From assembly GCF_000374025.1 (NCBI RefSeq), contig NZ_KB893192.1:27395-91394 (forward strand): DNA of 64,000 bases, in the 5' to 3' direction. The position numbers and the translations under genes are program-made. Under the pieces are notes generated by a model, which saw only the letters and a list, made by a program, of their open reading frames with translations, ran no database searches and was not told where the DNA came from. Positions 9,522-18,412 of this stretch are shown piece by piece. Each line of letters begins with the position of its first letter. The stretch's first letter is position 1. The DNA comes from Spirosoma panaciterrae DSM 21099. GTDB taxonomy: Bacteria; Bacteroidota; Bacteroidia; Cytophagales; Spirosomataceae.

Positions 9522-10016
9522 ATGAACTTTGACGACGAAGACGACGACGATAGCTTTCTGGACTGGGATGGCTTCGATGAGGATTATGACCCGGAAGAGG
9601 CTCGTGCCGAAATGGAAGCCGAAAACCGACGCATCAAGAATCTGCCGATTCTGCGGAAAGCCAACGAGTTGATGGAACTCACTCAGGCTATTGTGGAAAC
9701 CATCAATAAAGAGGATGATGTGCTGATGATGCATGAACAGATGCTGGCCAATGCGATGATGCTGGCTCCTAAAATTGTTGGGGCAGAAGGGGGCGATTTG
9801 TACACGCTCCGCATGGAAAATGCCGTCATCATCAAAATGCACGCCCGCGAGCTATTGGCACAGACCTCTTACTGTAAAGCTGAAAAATTAGCCGCAACCG
9901 CTTATTTAAACCTGCTTCGGGATGAAATCGAGCAGTTCCGTATTCTTTTTGTCGAATGGGTAAACAGTTTTGACAAGGATAATGATGCCCCCGATGATTG
10001 GGGACTCTTTTACTAG
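9522..10016 (+). CDS. Conserved hypothetical acidic protein
   Basis: 164 residues. The N-terminal 30 residues are extremely acidic (MNFDDEDDDDSFLDWDGFDE); the remainder is predicted helical with no signal peptide or membrane segment (NLPILRKANELMELTQAIVE; LAATAYLNLLRDEIEQFR). I recognise no catalytic motif. The helical, TPR-free pattern suggests a cytosolic protein-interaction role, but that is only a guess. It stands alone with its own promoter. Confidence 0.75.
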   Translation: MNFDDEDDDDSFLDWDGFDEDYDPEEARAEMEAENRRIKNLPILRKANELMELTQAIVETINKEDDVLMMHEQMLANAMMLAPKIVGAEGGDLYTLRMENAVIIKMHARELLAQTSYCKAEKLAATAYLNLLRDEIEQFRILFVEWVNSFDKDNDAPDDWGLFY

Positions 10017-10165
10017 CATTCGTACAGTATGCCCAACGTGGTATCTGCCGCTATTGTCTTCAACTCTATAACTACTGAAATTATCGGGGAGCTTCAGCAG
10101 GATAAATTGCATTGAATTCCCTCTGAATACTTGTCCCTCGGTACGAGTTTCGTAACTGAACAGAT

Positions 10166-10173
10166 TATCTTTG
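10166..10173 (+). promoter_or_regulatory. Candidate -7 box for the SprB-repeat gene
   Basis: TATCTTTG is a full TAnnTTTG match 25 bases before ATG 10199. It nearly abuts a TTG at 10175, which is therefore not a likely start. No convincing -33 element is seen. Confidence 0.45.
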
Positions 10174-10198
10174 TTTGTCAGGCTATGACTACCTAGTT

Positions 10199-12484
10199 AT
10201 GATCCGTTCTATACAGCCTTTTTCCTCCTTTTTAGCACGTCCGGGCCAAATTCTCCTATGCACGCTCATAGGCCTTATTTTCTGGCTGCCTGCCTGGGCC
10301 GATGAATTAACCACTACAAACGCTCCAACCGATCTGGTCGTGACGGTAAGCGGAACCGCATCGGTTTGCGCGGGTACCAGTACTACCCTCACGGCATCAG
10401 GCTGTCCTACGGGAGGTACCATCCGCTGGTCGACAACGCAAACCGGGAGCACGATCATCGTTACCCCCCAACAAACCACGTCATACACCGCCGTTTGTCA
10501 GGTAGCAGGTACGGGCAGTACCACCGCCGTAACCTCAACCAGTGCCGTAGGAACCGTGCGGGTTTATCGGCCTATCGTCATTTCATTTGATTACCGTCCG
10601 CCCTCCTGCAACAATCTGCTGGATGGAGGCATCGTAATCAATGGCAGTGGCGGTGTCGGGCTTTTGCAATATCAACTTGGTGAGTTCCCTTTCCAGACGT
10701 TCAATGCCTTTGGTCCCTTCAAAGCGGGGAGTTATCCGGTTGTGGTTAAGGACTCGGCAGGCTGTATGCTGAAAACAACCGCCGAATTGCCACAGCCCCC
10801 GCCTATTACGGCAACCGTTATGGTGGTCAACGCCAAATGTGTCGGTAGCCGGGATGGTCAACTGGTAGCCGTAGCAGCCGGGGGCGTAGGCGATTATCGC
10901 TACGCGCTCCAGGGCACTCCCCCACAGGAAAGCAATGCGTTCTATGGGCTTAAAGCAGACTCTACCTATACGCTGATCGTATCGGACAAAAACAACTGTG
11001 TACTGTACAAGCCCGTTTATATTGGCCAGCCTGCTCCTTTTTCCATCACTATAACACCCATACCCACACGCTGCACCGGCTCAGCAGATGGCACCATCAG
11101 TGTTTCGGCAACGGGAGGTCTGTCGCCTTACCAATATCAACTTGGCAACGGGGCATTTCAATCGGGTACCCAGTTTACAGGTTTATCGGCCACCAGCTAC
11201 GAAATAACCGTGATGGATGCTAATGGATGCAAGGGTAAGCAAAGTGTAGCGGTACCCCAGCCCGCCCCGCTCGTTCTGAAAGCCACAGCGAGACCCGTGC
11301 TCTGTTCAGGCCCCAATACGGGCGCTATTGCCATAACCCCATCAGGGGGTACCGGAACCGTTCTTTACCAGGCCACCAGCAATTCGGTCCCTCAGAATAC
11401 GAGTGTCCTGACGGGGCTTACAGTTGGTACGTATACGGTGGTAGGCACCGACGCGAATGGCTGTACAGGTATCGTATCGGTAACGATTGGCAATGTTACC
11501 CCGCTAAAAATTCAGGCTACCCCTATCCCCGCTACGTGCTGCACCTGCCCTACAGGAGGGGTTAAACTAGCCGCTACAGGTGGAACGGGAACGGGACTAC
11601 GCTTCCAGATACTCGGCCAGGCTTTCCAGGCCAGCAGTCAGATTAACAACCTTACACCCAGCCCCTATCGGGTTCGGGTAGTGGACGATGGTGGCTGTAG
11701 TGATACTACGACGGCCATTGTTACCGATGGTGGAGCCTTGACCCTATCGACAGGTACGCTTAAAAACGTAAGTTGTCCCGGCCTGCGAAACGGCGAAGCC
11801 ACTGTACAGGTGGCCGGAGGAACCAAACCGTTTACGTATTTCTGGACAACGGAACGCCTGGACACCTTAAAGCCCTATACGGCAACCCAGCTAAATTTAC
11901 CCGAAGGGACTTATACCGTCAGCGTACGGGATAGCAACCGCTGCACAACGTCGACGTTATTTGTCACGATAAAATCACAGAATCCGACGCCTGCCAAACC
12001 GATCATTAGCCAGATTGCCAATAGCAGCCTAGTTGTCAATCAAACGAGTGGGATACAATGGTATCTGCAAACGGGAACGAATTCGGCCACAGCCATTTCC
12101 AATGCCACCAGTGCTACCCTGGTTCCTTATGCGAGTGGTTTATATACCGTAATTGTTACGGTCAATGGTTGTGCTTCTCCACCATCCGAATCCTTCAATT
12201 TCGTATTAACGGCCGTGGACGAACCAAATCCTGGATTCACGATACGCATAGTGCCTAATCCTGTCGTCAATGTTTTGCGTCTGGAGATTGAGCAGTTGGA
12301 ACGATCCGCTATTCAGGTTCATCTGCTCGATGCAGCAGGGCGAGCGGTTCGGGCGTATCAAATACCGGCTTTCACTGGTAAAAAATGGGTCGAATGGCCC
12401 ATCGATGGCCTTTCGACGGGCACTTATATGCTGAAGGCAATGGCGGAATCACGCCAATCGCTGATGCGGGTAGCCGTAGAGTGA
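10199..12484 (+). CDS. SprB-repeat protein with type IX secretion C-terminal domain
   Basis: 761 residues. A signal peptide (ILLCTLIGLIFWLPAWAD) is followed by an Ig-like domain with a Cys pair (SVCAGTSTTLTASGCPTGG), then about six SprB-type repeats (about residues 125-600). Each repeat has the pattern C..DG.I.V...GG..PY.Y.LG, then G.Y.V.V.D..GC. After a further Ig-like segment, the last 80 residues form a type A type IX sorting domain (IRIVPNPVVNVLRLEIE, DAAGRAVRAYQIP, LSTGTYMLKA). It should be exported by Sec, moved across the outer membrane by the PorT/Sov machinery and left on the surface or released. SprB repeats occur in gliding adhesins and other surface proteins. Start ATG 10199 gives the signal peptide and fits the promoter. 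Confidence 0.88.
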   Translation: MIRSIQPFSSFLARPGQILLCTLIGLIFWLPAWADELTTTNAPTDLVVTVSGTASVCAGTSTTLTASGCPTGGTIRWSTTQTGSTIIVTPQQTTSYTAVCQVAGTGSTTAVTSTSAVGTVRVYRPIVISFDYRPPSCNNLLDGGIVINGSGGVGLLQYQLGEFPFQTFNAFGPFKAGSYPVVVKDSAGCMLKTTAELPQPPPITATVMVVNAKCVGSRDGQLVAVAAGGVGDYRYALQGTPPQESNAFYGLKADSTYTLIVSDKNNCVLYKPVYIGQPAPFSITITPIPTRCTGSADGTISVSATGGLSPYQYQLGNGAFQSGTQFTGLSATSYEITVMDANGCKGKQSVAVPQPAPLVLKATARPVLCSGPNTGAIAITPSGGTGTVLYQATSNSVPQNTSVLTGLTVGTYTVVGTDANGCTGIVSVTIGNVTPLKIQATPIPATCCTCPTGGVKLAATGGTGTGLRFQILGQAFQASSQINNLTPSPYRVRVVDDGGCSDTTTAIVTDGGALTLSTGTLKNVSCPGLRNGEATVQVAGGTKPFTYFWTTERLDTLKPYTATQLNLPEGTYTVSVRDSNRCTTSTLFVTIKSQNPTPAKPIISQIANSSLVVNQTSGIQWYLQTGTNSATAISNATSATLVPYASGLYTVIVTVNGCASPPSESFNFVLTAVDEPNPGFTIRIVPNPVVNVLRLEIEQLERSAIQVHLLDAAGRAVRAYQIPAFTGKKWVEWPIDGLSTGTYMLKAMAESRQSLMRVAVE

Positions 12485-12532
12485 AGTGGTCTCAAAAATG
12501 CCTTCCTGGTAATGGGAACGGCTATTCAGCAA

Positions 12533-12570
12533 ACGAGCCGCTGGGATTATCTCAGCGGCTCGTCGTTTTA
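12533..12570. terminator. Terminator between convergent genes
   Basis: ACGAGCCGCTG (12533-12543) pairs perfectly with CAGCGGCTCGT (12553-12563) around a 9-base loop, followed by CGTTTTA. It lies 49 bases after the SprB-repeat gene and just beyond the stop codon of the FMN reductase gene on the other strand. Confidence 0.75.
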
Positions 12571-13164
12571 TTTCTCAATTAAACTCGGACTCGTCCATCG
12601 TTGGGCTACATTCAGCGTATAATCGACAAAGGCCCGCACCGTCCGCTCATATACCTCATGCCCGACAAAATGGCCGTGTTCGTCCAGGTTGATCGCTGTT
12701 TCATGCGACTCGTATAACTTGGGCGATACAATCGAATAGCTGTTGGTGAAGCTGATGATCTTGTTCACCACCGTGGTCATGTCCAGCGCTGGTTGTCGGC
12801 CTCCACGTCCGTTCGAAACGCCTGCCATCGCAAACACTTTATTGTCGAACAGGTGCTTAAAAGCCGGCCCACCCAACTGATGAATCGTGTTGGTTGCCTG
12901 TGGCGGTGCCGTCCAGTTGTATTCAGGCATGGCAAAAATCACCAGATCGGCCGCTTCCCAGTTGCTAATCAATTCGTCCTGAAAGGGTGTCAGCGCATCT
13001 TTTCTGACAGCGCCCTGGCCTACAAATGGTATGTCGTACTCCACAAAATCTATAATCGAAACCTCATGATGCCCTTCTTCGGCCAACAGATGGCGAAGGT
13101 AGGTCACAAAGCGCAATGAGTTACTGTTCTTGCGCGATGAGGTAGCTATAAGTGCTATTTTCAT
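12568..13164 (-). CDS. NADPH-dependent FMN reductase family
   Basis: 198 residues with a flavodoxin-like fold. The N-terminus MKIALIATSSRKNSNSLRF is the FMN phosphate-binding loop, and MPEYNWTAPPQATN and AGVSNGRGGRQPALD are typical of the NAD(P)H-dependent FMN/quinone reductase family. It would reduce flavin or quinone in the cytosol. ATG 13164 is chosen because it starts exactly at the first beta strand; an upstream in-frame start would add 27 unlikely residues. Divergent from the small secreted protein gene at 13303. Confidence 0.85.
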   Translation of the reverse strand: MKIALIATSSRKNSNSLRFVTYLRHLLAEEGHHEVSIIDFVEYDIPFVGQGAVRKDALTPFQDELISNWEAADLVIFAMPEYNWTAPPQATNTIHQLGGPAFKHLFDNKVFAMAGVSNGRGGRQPALDMTTVVNKIISFTNSYSIVSPKLYESHETAINLDEHGHFVGHEVYERTVRAFVDYTLNVAQRWTSPSLIEK

Positions 13165-13302
13165 CGTTGTAAACGGATACAATTCGCTATGAGAACCCCG
13201 ACACTGTTTCTTTAGTTCGTCGTCTTTTTTTGTAATACATTGCAACGTTTTTGTTACAAGATGAGTCTGTTCAATAGCTTATCAATCAAAAGGATATCGA
13301 CT

Positions 13303-13617
13303 ATGAAACTGGTCTGCCTCTTCACCCTGTTCACCCTAACCTGTGCGGTAGCTCAGGTTCCTTCTACAAGCATTCGAAACGATTCGGTACCGTCGGTATT
13401 TCCACCAGATCTCATGCCCAATGTACAGCCGAATAATTCCTTTTACAGACACCCCATGGACCCCAAAAATGTAGTACGGGCCACGCTGGATAATATGCCG
13501 ATAAAAGTGCCGGATTCGTCGGCCAACTACACCATCCAGCTCAAAAACCTGAACCCTAAAAACCGAATGTATTATTGGAATCCTGAGAGCAAACCCGTTC
13601 CAAGAAAGCGCCGGTAA
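13303..13617 (+). CDS. Small secreted hypothetical protein
   Basis: 104 residues. A signal peptide (MKLVCLFTLFTLTCAVAQ) precedes a short mature domain rich in Pro, Asn and basic residues (DNMPIKVPDSSANYTIQL; NPESKPVPRKRR at the end). ATG 13303 is preferred to ATG 13261 because it starts the signal peptide. No family recognised. Its stop lies three bases from the end of the convergent PLP enzyme gene. Confidence 0.65.
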   Translation: MKLVCLFTLFTLTCAVAQVPSTSIRNDSVPSVFPPDLMPNVQPNNSFYRHPMDPKNVVRATLDNMPIKVPDSSANYTIQLKNLNPKNRMYYWNPESKPVPRKRR

Positions 13618-13620
13618 GCG

Positions 13621-14739
13621 TTAGTTCAGCGCCTGCTCCAGATCGGCAATCAAATCGTCGGCATGTTCCAGACCGACCGAAATACGCAATAGATTTTTAG
13701 GCGTTATTGAGTTGGGCCCTTCGGCCGTAGCCCGATGTTCGATCAGCGATTCGACCCCACCCAGGCTGGTTGCCCGTGTGAACAGATGTAGCTTACCTAT
13801 AAAACGAAGTGCTTCTTCAGCCCCCCCTTTTACCTGCACCGATAGCATGGCCCCGTAGCCTTTCATCTGCTGCTGAATAACAGCCCTTTGCGGATGGGTC
13901 GCCAGGCCGGGGTAATGTACTTTCTCCACAGCCGGATGCGTGGCCAGAAATTCCGCGATCTGCTGCGCTGTGGCGCTCTGGGCTCGCACCCGTACACCCA
14001 GGGTTTTGATGCCCCGGCTAACCAGCCAGCAATCGAAGGGGGATGGTACGGCTCCCGATAACCCCTGCAACAGCCGTACTCGCTGGGTAAATTCGTTATT
14101 TTCCTTAAAAATCAACGCCCCCCCCAGCACGTCGCTATGACCGCTCAGATACTTGGTGGTCGAGTGCATCACGACATCACAGCCTTGCTCGAACGGCCGT
14201 TGCAGCACAGGAGTAGCCCAGGTATTGTCGCATACACAAATCGCCCCAGCTTCGTGAGCCAACTGACTAATCGCCTGTAAATCAGCAATATCGAGCATGG
14301 GATTGGAAGGGGTTTCGCACCAGACCAGGCGGGTATTTTGATGAATCCAAGCCCGTACCGACTCCAGATCGCGCATGTCCACACGCGTATAGGTAAGCCC
14401 CCACGGATGGAATACCTGCTCGAGCAGGGCTGGCGTACCATAATACGCATCGGTCGATAACAGCACATGATCGCCTGGGCTGAGTGCCTGAAATAAGGTC
14501 ATTGTGGCAGCCTGACCCGATCCAAACGCCATACCGACAGAGCCCCCCTCAAGCGTCGCGAGCGCGTTTTCCAGGGCTTCCCGAGTCGGGTTGTTCGGGC
14601 GGGTATAGATGTAATTGGCGGGCAACTCGTTGGCTTCGTTCCGGGCGTAGGTTGTCGACAAATGAATGGGGGGAACCACTACCCCGGTTACTGAATCGGG
14701 CTGATGGGTCGCGCGGAGGGCAAGTGTATCGAAATGCAT
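13621..14739 (-). CDS. Cystathionine gamma-synthase/lyase family PLP enzyme
   Basis: 372 residues of the Cys/Met metabolism PLP family. PLP-binding Lys196 lies in [11 protein letters not shown], Asp171 in VCDNTWATP binds the pyridine nitrogen, GSGQAA near residue 73 forms the phosphate cup, and the C-terminus has [13 protein letters not shown]. Members perform cystathionine gamma-synthesis, beta- or gamma-elimination, or methionine gamma-lysis; sequence alone does not resolve which, though the length and SLGGVESL fit transsulfuration enzymes. No neighbouring sulfur genes. An inverted repeat lies 27-47 bases upstream of the start. Confidence 0.85.
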   Translation of the reverse strand: MHFDTLALRATHQPDSVTGVVVPPIHLSTTYARNEANELPANYIYTRPNNPTREALENALATLEGGSVGMAFGSGQAATMTLFQALSPGDHVLLSTDAYYGTPALLEQVFHPWGLTYTRVDMRDLESVRAWIHQNTRLVWCETPSNPMLDIADLQAISQLAHEAGAICVCDNTWATPVLQRPFEQGCDVVMHSTTKYLSGHSDVLGGALIFKENNEFTQRVRLLQGLSGAVPSPFDCWLVSRGIKTLGVRVRAQSATAQQIAEFLATHPAVEKVHYPGLATHPQRAVIQQQMKGYGAMLSVQVKGGAEEALRFIGKLHLFTRATSLGGVESLIEHRATAEGPNSITPKNLLRISVGLEHADDLIADLEQALN

Positions 14740-14765
14740 AACAGGTTATTTTAAAATAAACGGTA

Positions 14766-14786
14766 AACGGTGAAACGAATACCGTT
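14766..14786. promoter_or_regulatory. Inverted repeat upstream of the PLP enzyme gene
   Basis: AACGGT (14766-14771) and ACCGTT (14781-14786) form a 6-base inverted repeat with 9 bases between; a second AACGGT lies just before it as a direct repeat. Position fits an operator, but there is no other support. Confidence 0.25.
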
Positions 14787-14928
14787 GACTAATGATACCA
14801 AACTGCAAAAACGGCTCATTTTTTGTTATCGAAAATGCTGGATTCCGTTGGTTCTTTTACCATAGGCCTCTGAATTGTTTTTCCTCCTAACCCACTTTGC
14901 TAGTTTTTCACTGGAACAGATGGATTAG

Positions 14929-16566
14929 ATGCCTTCTCTGGCGACATACACAACTCCGCTTACGGCTAAAACAGCCGCACATTTGCTCCGACGGGCAACC
15001 TTTGGACCAACCCAGACTGAAATTACCAGCTTCACCGGCCTGACGGCTACGCAGGCGGTACAGTTGCTTATTGCCAATGCTAACTATTCGCCCGCTCCGC
15101 CAGTCGATCTGGACGAGAATCAGCCTACTGCCGGACAAACGTATCTGGACAAACCGTTTAACCACAACCGAAATTTCGATTTTGGTCACTATCTGAGCTG
15201 CTGGTGGCTAGGGCTGATGGCCTCCCAAACGGCCCCACTCAGCCTGCTCGACAAGCTGACTCTGTTCTGGCAAAATCATTTCGTAACCACCCGGTCGACC
15301 GTTGGCGATTATCGGTTTCTAAATCAGTATTTGCTGTTGCTGCGCAATAATGCCCTAGGCAACTTTCAGAATCTGGTCGTTCAGGTTACCAAAGACCCTG
15401 CCATGTTGCGCTACCTCAATGGAAACGAGAACATCGTAGGTCATCCCAATGAGAACTATGCCCGCGAGCTTCAGGAACTGTTTACCGTTGGCGTTTTTGA
15501 TTTCGCCGGGAATAAAAACTACACTGAAGACGATGTAAAAGCTGCCGCGAAGGTATTGACTGGCTGGGAGTACACCAACTACGAAGTCGACAATTCGACC
15601 AGCTTTACCACCCTCTTCAATCTGACTAACCACGACACTACGAACAAAACCTTTTCGGCCAGTTATAACAATACGGTCATTGTCGGTCGATCGACCAATC
15701 CATCCCCTACAGTTACGGCAGGGGATGCCGAACTCAGTGATCTGGTCACCATGCTGTTGAGCCATCCGGCCTCCGCCCGGTTCATTTGCCGAAAACTATA
15801 TCGGTGGTACGTCAACCCGAACGTCACACAAACGATTGAAGATGATGTCATTATTCCGCTCGCCCAGCTTTTTGTCACCAATAATTTTGCGATACAACCC
15901 GTCATCGAGAAGTTACTGACGAGTCAGGTCTTTTTCGATACGGCCAACATCGGTGCGCTGGTAAAATCTCCGGTCGATCTGGCTGTTGGGTCAATGCGTC
16001 TGTTCAATCAGCCTGTTCCGGCGCTACCAACGCATTATGTCGGTTTTCGGAACTACACTGATTTTATGTTCTACCGGATGCAGGACATGCTGATGCCCTT
16101 GCTCGACCAACCCTCGGTGTTTGGCTATGAACCTTATTACGATACGGGCTATACCAGAATCTGGATCAACACCACTACCATCGGCTATCGCTATGAGTAC
16201 ACCGATGCGTATGTATTGAGGTATCTTCAGGTCGAACCAACCTATCTGATGGGAATCGATGTACTGGCCTGGGCCACGTCGCTACAGCCCAACTTTGCGG
16301 ATGTGGCCGGAACCCCCGCCATTTCCTGTGCCGATGTACAGGCTGGCTTTTCTAAAAACCTGTTCGCCATTGACTTACTACAAACCCAAATCGACTTTTT
16401 GATCGATACCATTATGATGCAGGGACTGCCACGTACATCCTGGACATTCCAGTGGAATGCGTACCGAACCAATCCTAACGACGGAGGAGCCCGGTATGAG
16501 GTTCGTTCCCGTTTAGAAAATTTAATGAAATATATGCTTCGGATGGCCGAGTACCATATCTGTTAA
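14929..16566 (+). CDS. DUF1800 family protein, copy 1
   Basis: 545 residues. It carries the DUF1800 signatures HLLRRATFGPTQTEI at the N-terminus, FWQNHFVTTR near residue 120, NENYARELQELFTVG near 185, and DDVKAAAKVLTGW. DUF1800 proteins are almost always paired with DUF1501 proteins, as here; their function is unknown. No signal peptide is visible on this start. It is followed by a close paralog 134 bases downstream, roughly three quarters identical by eye, and then by the DUF1501 gene, suggesting one operon. Confidence 0.88.
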   Translation: MPSLATYTTPLTAKTAAHLLRRATFGPTQTEITSFTGLTATQAVQLLIANANYSPAPPVDLDENQPTAGQTYLDKPFNHNRNFDFGHYLSCWWLGLMASQTAPLSLLDKLTLFWQNHFVTTRSTVGDYRFLNQYLLLLRNNALGNFQNLVVQVTKDPAMLRYLNGNENIVGHPNENYARELQELFTVGVFDFAGNKNYTEDDVKAAAKVLTGWEYTNYEVDNSTSFTTLFNLTNHDTTNKTFSASYNNTVIVGRSTNPSPTVTAGDAELSDLVTMLLSHPASARFICRKLYRWYVNPNVTQTIEDDVIIPLAQLFVTNNFAIQPVIEKLLTSQVFFDTANIGALVKSPVDLAVGSMRLFNQPVPALPTHYVGFRNYTDFMFYRMQDMLMPLLDQPSVFGYEPYYDTGYTRIWINTTTIGYRYEYTDAYVLRYLQVEPTYLMGIDVLAWATSLQPNFADVAGTPAISCADVQAGFSKNLFAIDLLQTQIDFLIDTIMMQGLPRTSWTFQWNAYRTNPNDGGARYEVRSRLENLMKYMLRMAEYHIC

Positions 16567-16700
16567 GGCAGACCTCGTTTCAACCCTCTGATGTATTGTT
16601 TATTTATCAACAAATCAGTAAACTTGATGTTTGCCAGACAATGAAAAACTCGCTTAAAGTCTTGTTCAAATTGTCTTTGACCGTAACGTACTCGTATTGA

Positions 16701-18329
16701 ATGCCTTATTTGGATATCTATACCACACTGCTTACCGCCGGAACGGCTGCCCACTTGCTTCGGCGGGCAACCTTCGGGCCAACGCAAACTGAAATAACCA
16801 GTTTTACGGGCTTAACGGCTACGCAGGCGGTTCAGCAGCTTATCAGCAACGCAAACTACTCGCCACCGCCCCCCGTCGATCTGGATAGTAATCAGGCAAC
16901 CGCTGGTCAGACGTATCTCGATAAGCCGTTCAACGGTGACCGGAACTTCGATTTTGGCCATTATTTACGGTATTGGTGGCTGGGCCTGATGGCTTCCCAA
17001 ACAGCGCCACCGAGTCTGCTTGATAAACTAACCCTGTTCTGGCAAAACCATTTTGTTACGACCCGCGAAGTTGTCGACGACTACCGCTTTGTCAATCAGT
17101 ATATGCTGCTGCTGCGCAATAATGCTTTGGGAAACTTCCGTACGCTGGTCACCCAGATCAGTAAAGACCCCGCCATGCTGCGCTACCTCAACGGCAATGA
17201 AAACGAAGTTGGTAAGCCCAACGAAAACTATGCCCGAGAACTTCAGGAACTGTTTACGGTAGGCGCATTTGATTTCGCCGGGAATAAAAATTATACCGAA
17301 GACGATGTAAAGGCTGCCGCCCGGGTGCTCACTGGCTGGAAATACACCAATTATTGGGTAAATGGCTCGACCAGTTTCGGTACTACGTTTACCCTCTCGA
17401 AACACGACAAAACCAACAAAACCTTTTCGGCTTCTTACAACAATACCACCATTTCGGGTCGATCGACAACATCGGCGGGCGACGATGAACTGGCCGATCT
17501 GGTAACGATGCTGCTCAATCATCCTCAAACGTCCCGGTTCATCTGTCGGAAATTGTATCGGTGGTATGTCAATCCCAACGTTACCCAAGCCATCGAGGAT
17601 AACGTCGTTATTCCGCTGGCGCAGTTTTTTGCCAGCCCCTCCAACAACTATGCCATTCAACCCGTCATCGTCAAGTTGCTAACCAGTCAGATCTTTTTCG
17701 ACGATGCCAACCGGGGAGCCCTGGTGAAATCGCCCGTCGATCTGGCCATTGGAGCCATGCGGTTTTTCAACCAGCCCGTACCGGACATGACCACCGATTA
17801 CGCGGCCTTCAAGGTGTATTGCGATTTCATGTTCTGGCGGATGCGGGATATGCAGATGGCTCTGGTCGATCAACCCTCCGTTTTTGGCTATGACGCATAC
17901 TATCAAACGGGGTATTCGCGAATCTGGATCAATACGACCACACTGGCGCTCCGGAGTGATTACACCGATGCGTATATCTGGCGCTGGCTTCAGGTAAAAC
18001 CGAACTATAAAATGGGCATCGACCTGTTGGGTTGGGTCACGTCACTCCAACCCAATTTTTCGGATGTGGCCGGAAGCCCCGCTATTCCCTGCGTAGATGT
18101 CCAGGCCGCTTTTTCCAAAAACCTGTTTGCCATTGACCTTTTTCCGTCACAGACCAGCTTCTTGATCGACACGATTATGATGCAAGGCATTCCGCGTACA
18201 TCCTGGACGGTTGAGTGGAATAACTATCGCTCAACCCCAACGAATACCAACCGAAAAAATGCAGTGCTATACCGATTACAGAACCTAATGAAATACATGC
18301 TCCGCATGGCTGAATATCAACTGTTTTAA
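16701..18329 (+). CDS. DUF1800 family protein, copy 2
   Basis: 542 residues, a tandem paralog of the preceding gene with the same motifs in the same order (HLLRRATFGPTQTEI, FWQNHFVTTR, NENYARELQELFTVGAFDF, ARVLTGWKY) and the same C-terminal MKYMLRMAEY. Divergence is spread evenly over the length, so both copies appear intact and under constraint rather than one decaying. A repeat hairpin occupies the gap to the DUF1501 gene. Confidence 0.88.
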   Translation: MPYLDIYTTLLTAGTAAHLLRRATFGPTQTEITSFTGLTATQAVQQLISNANYSPPPPVDLDSNQATAGQTYLDKPFNGDRNFDFGHYLRYWWLGLMASQTAPPSLLDKLTLFWQNHFVTTREVVDDYRFVNQYMLLLRNNALGNFRTLVTQISKDPAMLRYLNGNENEVGKPNENYARELQELFTVGAFDFAGNKNYTEDDVKAAARVLTGWKYTNYWVNGSTSFGTTFTLSKHDKTNKTFSASYNNTTISGRSTTSAGDDELADLVTMLLNHPQTSRFICRKLYRWYVNPNVTQAIEDNVVIPLAQFFASPSNNYAIQPVIVKLLTSQIFFDDANRGALVKSPVDLAIGAMRFFNQPVPDMTTDYAAFKVYCDFMFWRMRDMQMALVDQPSVFGYDAYYQTGYSRIWINTTTLALRSDYTDAYIWRWLQVKPNYKMGIDLLGWVTSLQPNFSDVAGSPAIPCVDVQAAFSKNLFAIDLFPSQTSFLIDTIMMQGIPRTSWTVEWNNYRSTPTNTNRKNAVLYRLQNLMKYMLRMAEYQLF

Positions 18330-18411
18330 AGAGCGAATGCGAGAACGAGTGAATGAGCGAACAAAACGCATCAGCCACTCTTGCACGCATCTGCCCTTTC
18401 ACTCTTTAGCG
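18328..18411. repeat. Start-proximal repeat hairpin A
   Basis: The gap between the DUF1800 stop and the DUF1501 ATG is filled by two facing arms. The left arm (18328-18362) reads as 8-base units of the form AANGAGYG (AAAGAGCG, AATGCGAG, AACGAGTG, AATGAGCG); the right arm (18374-18411) holds degenerate complements. Pairing is imperfect, about 22 of 35 positions. The right arm ends one base before the next start codon. Same family as the elements at 29828, 30796, 43247 and 51894. Confidence 0.6.
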
Positions 18412-18412
18412 A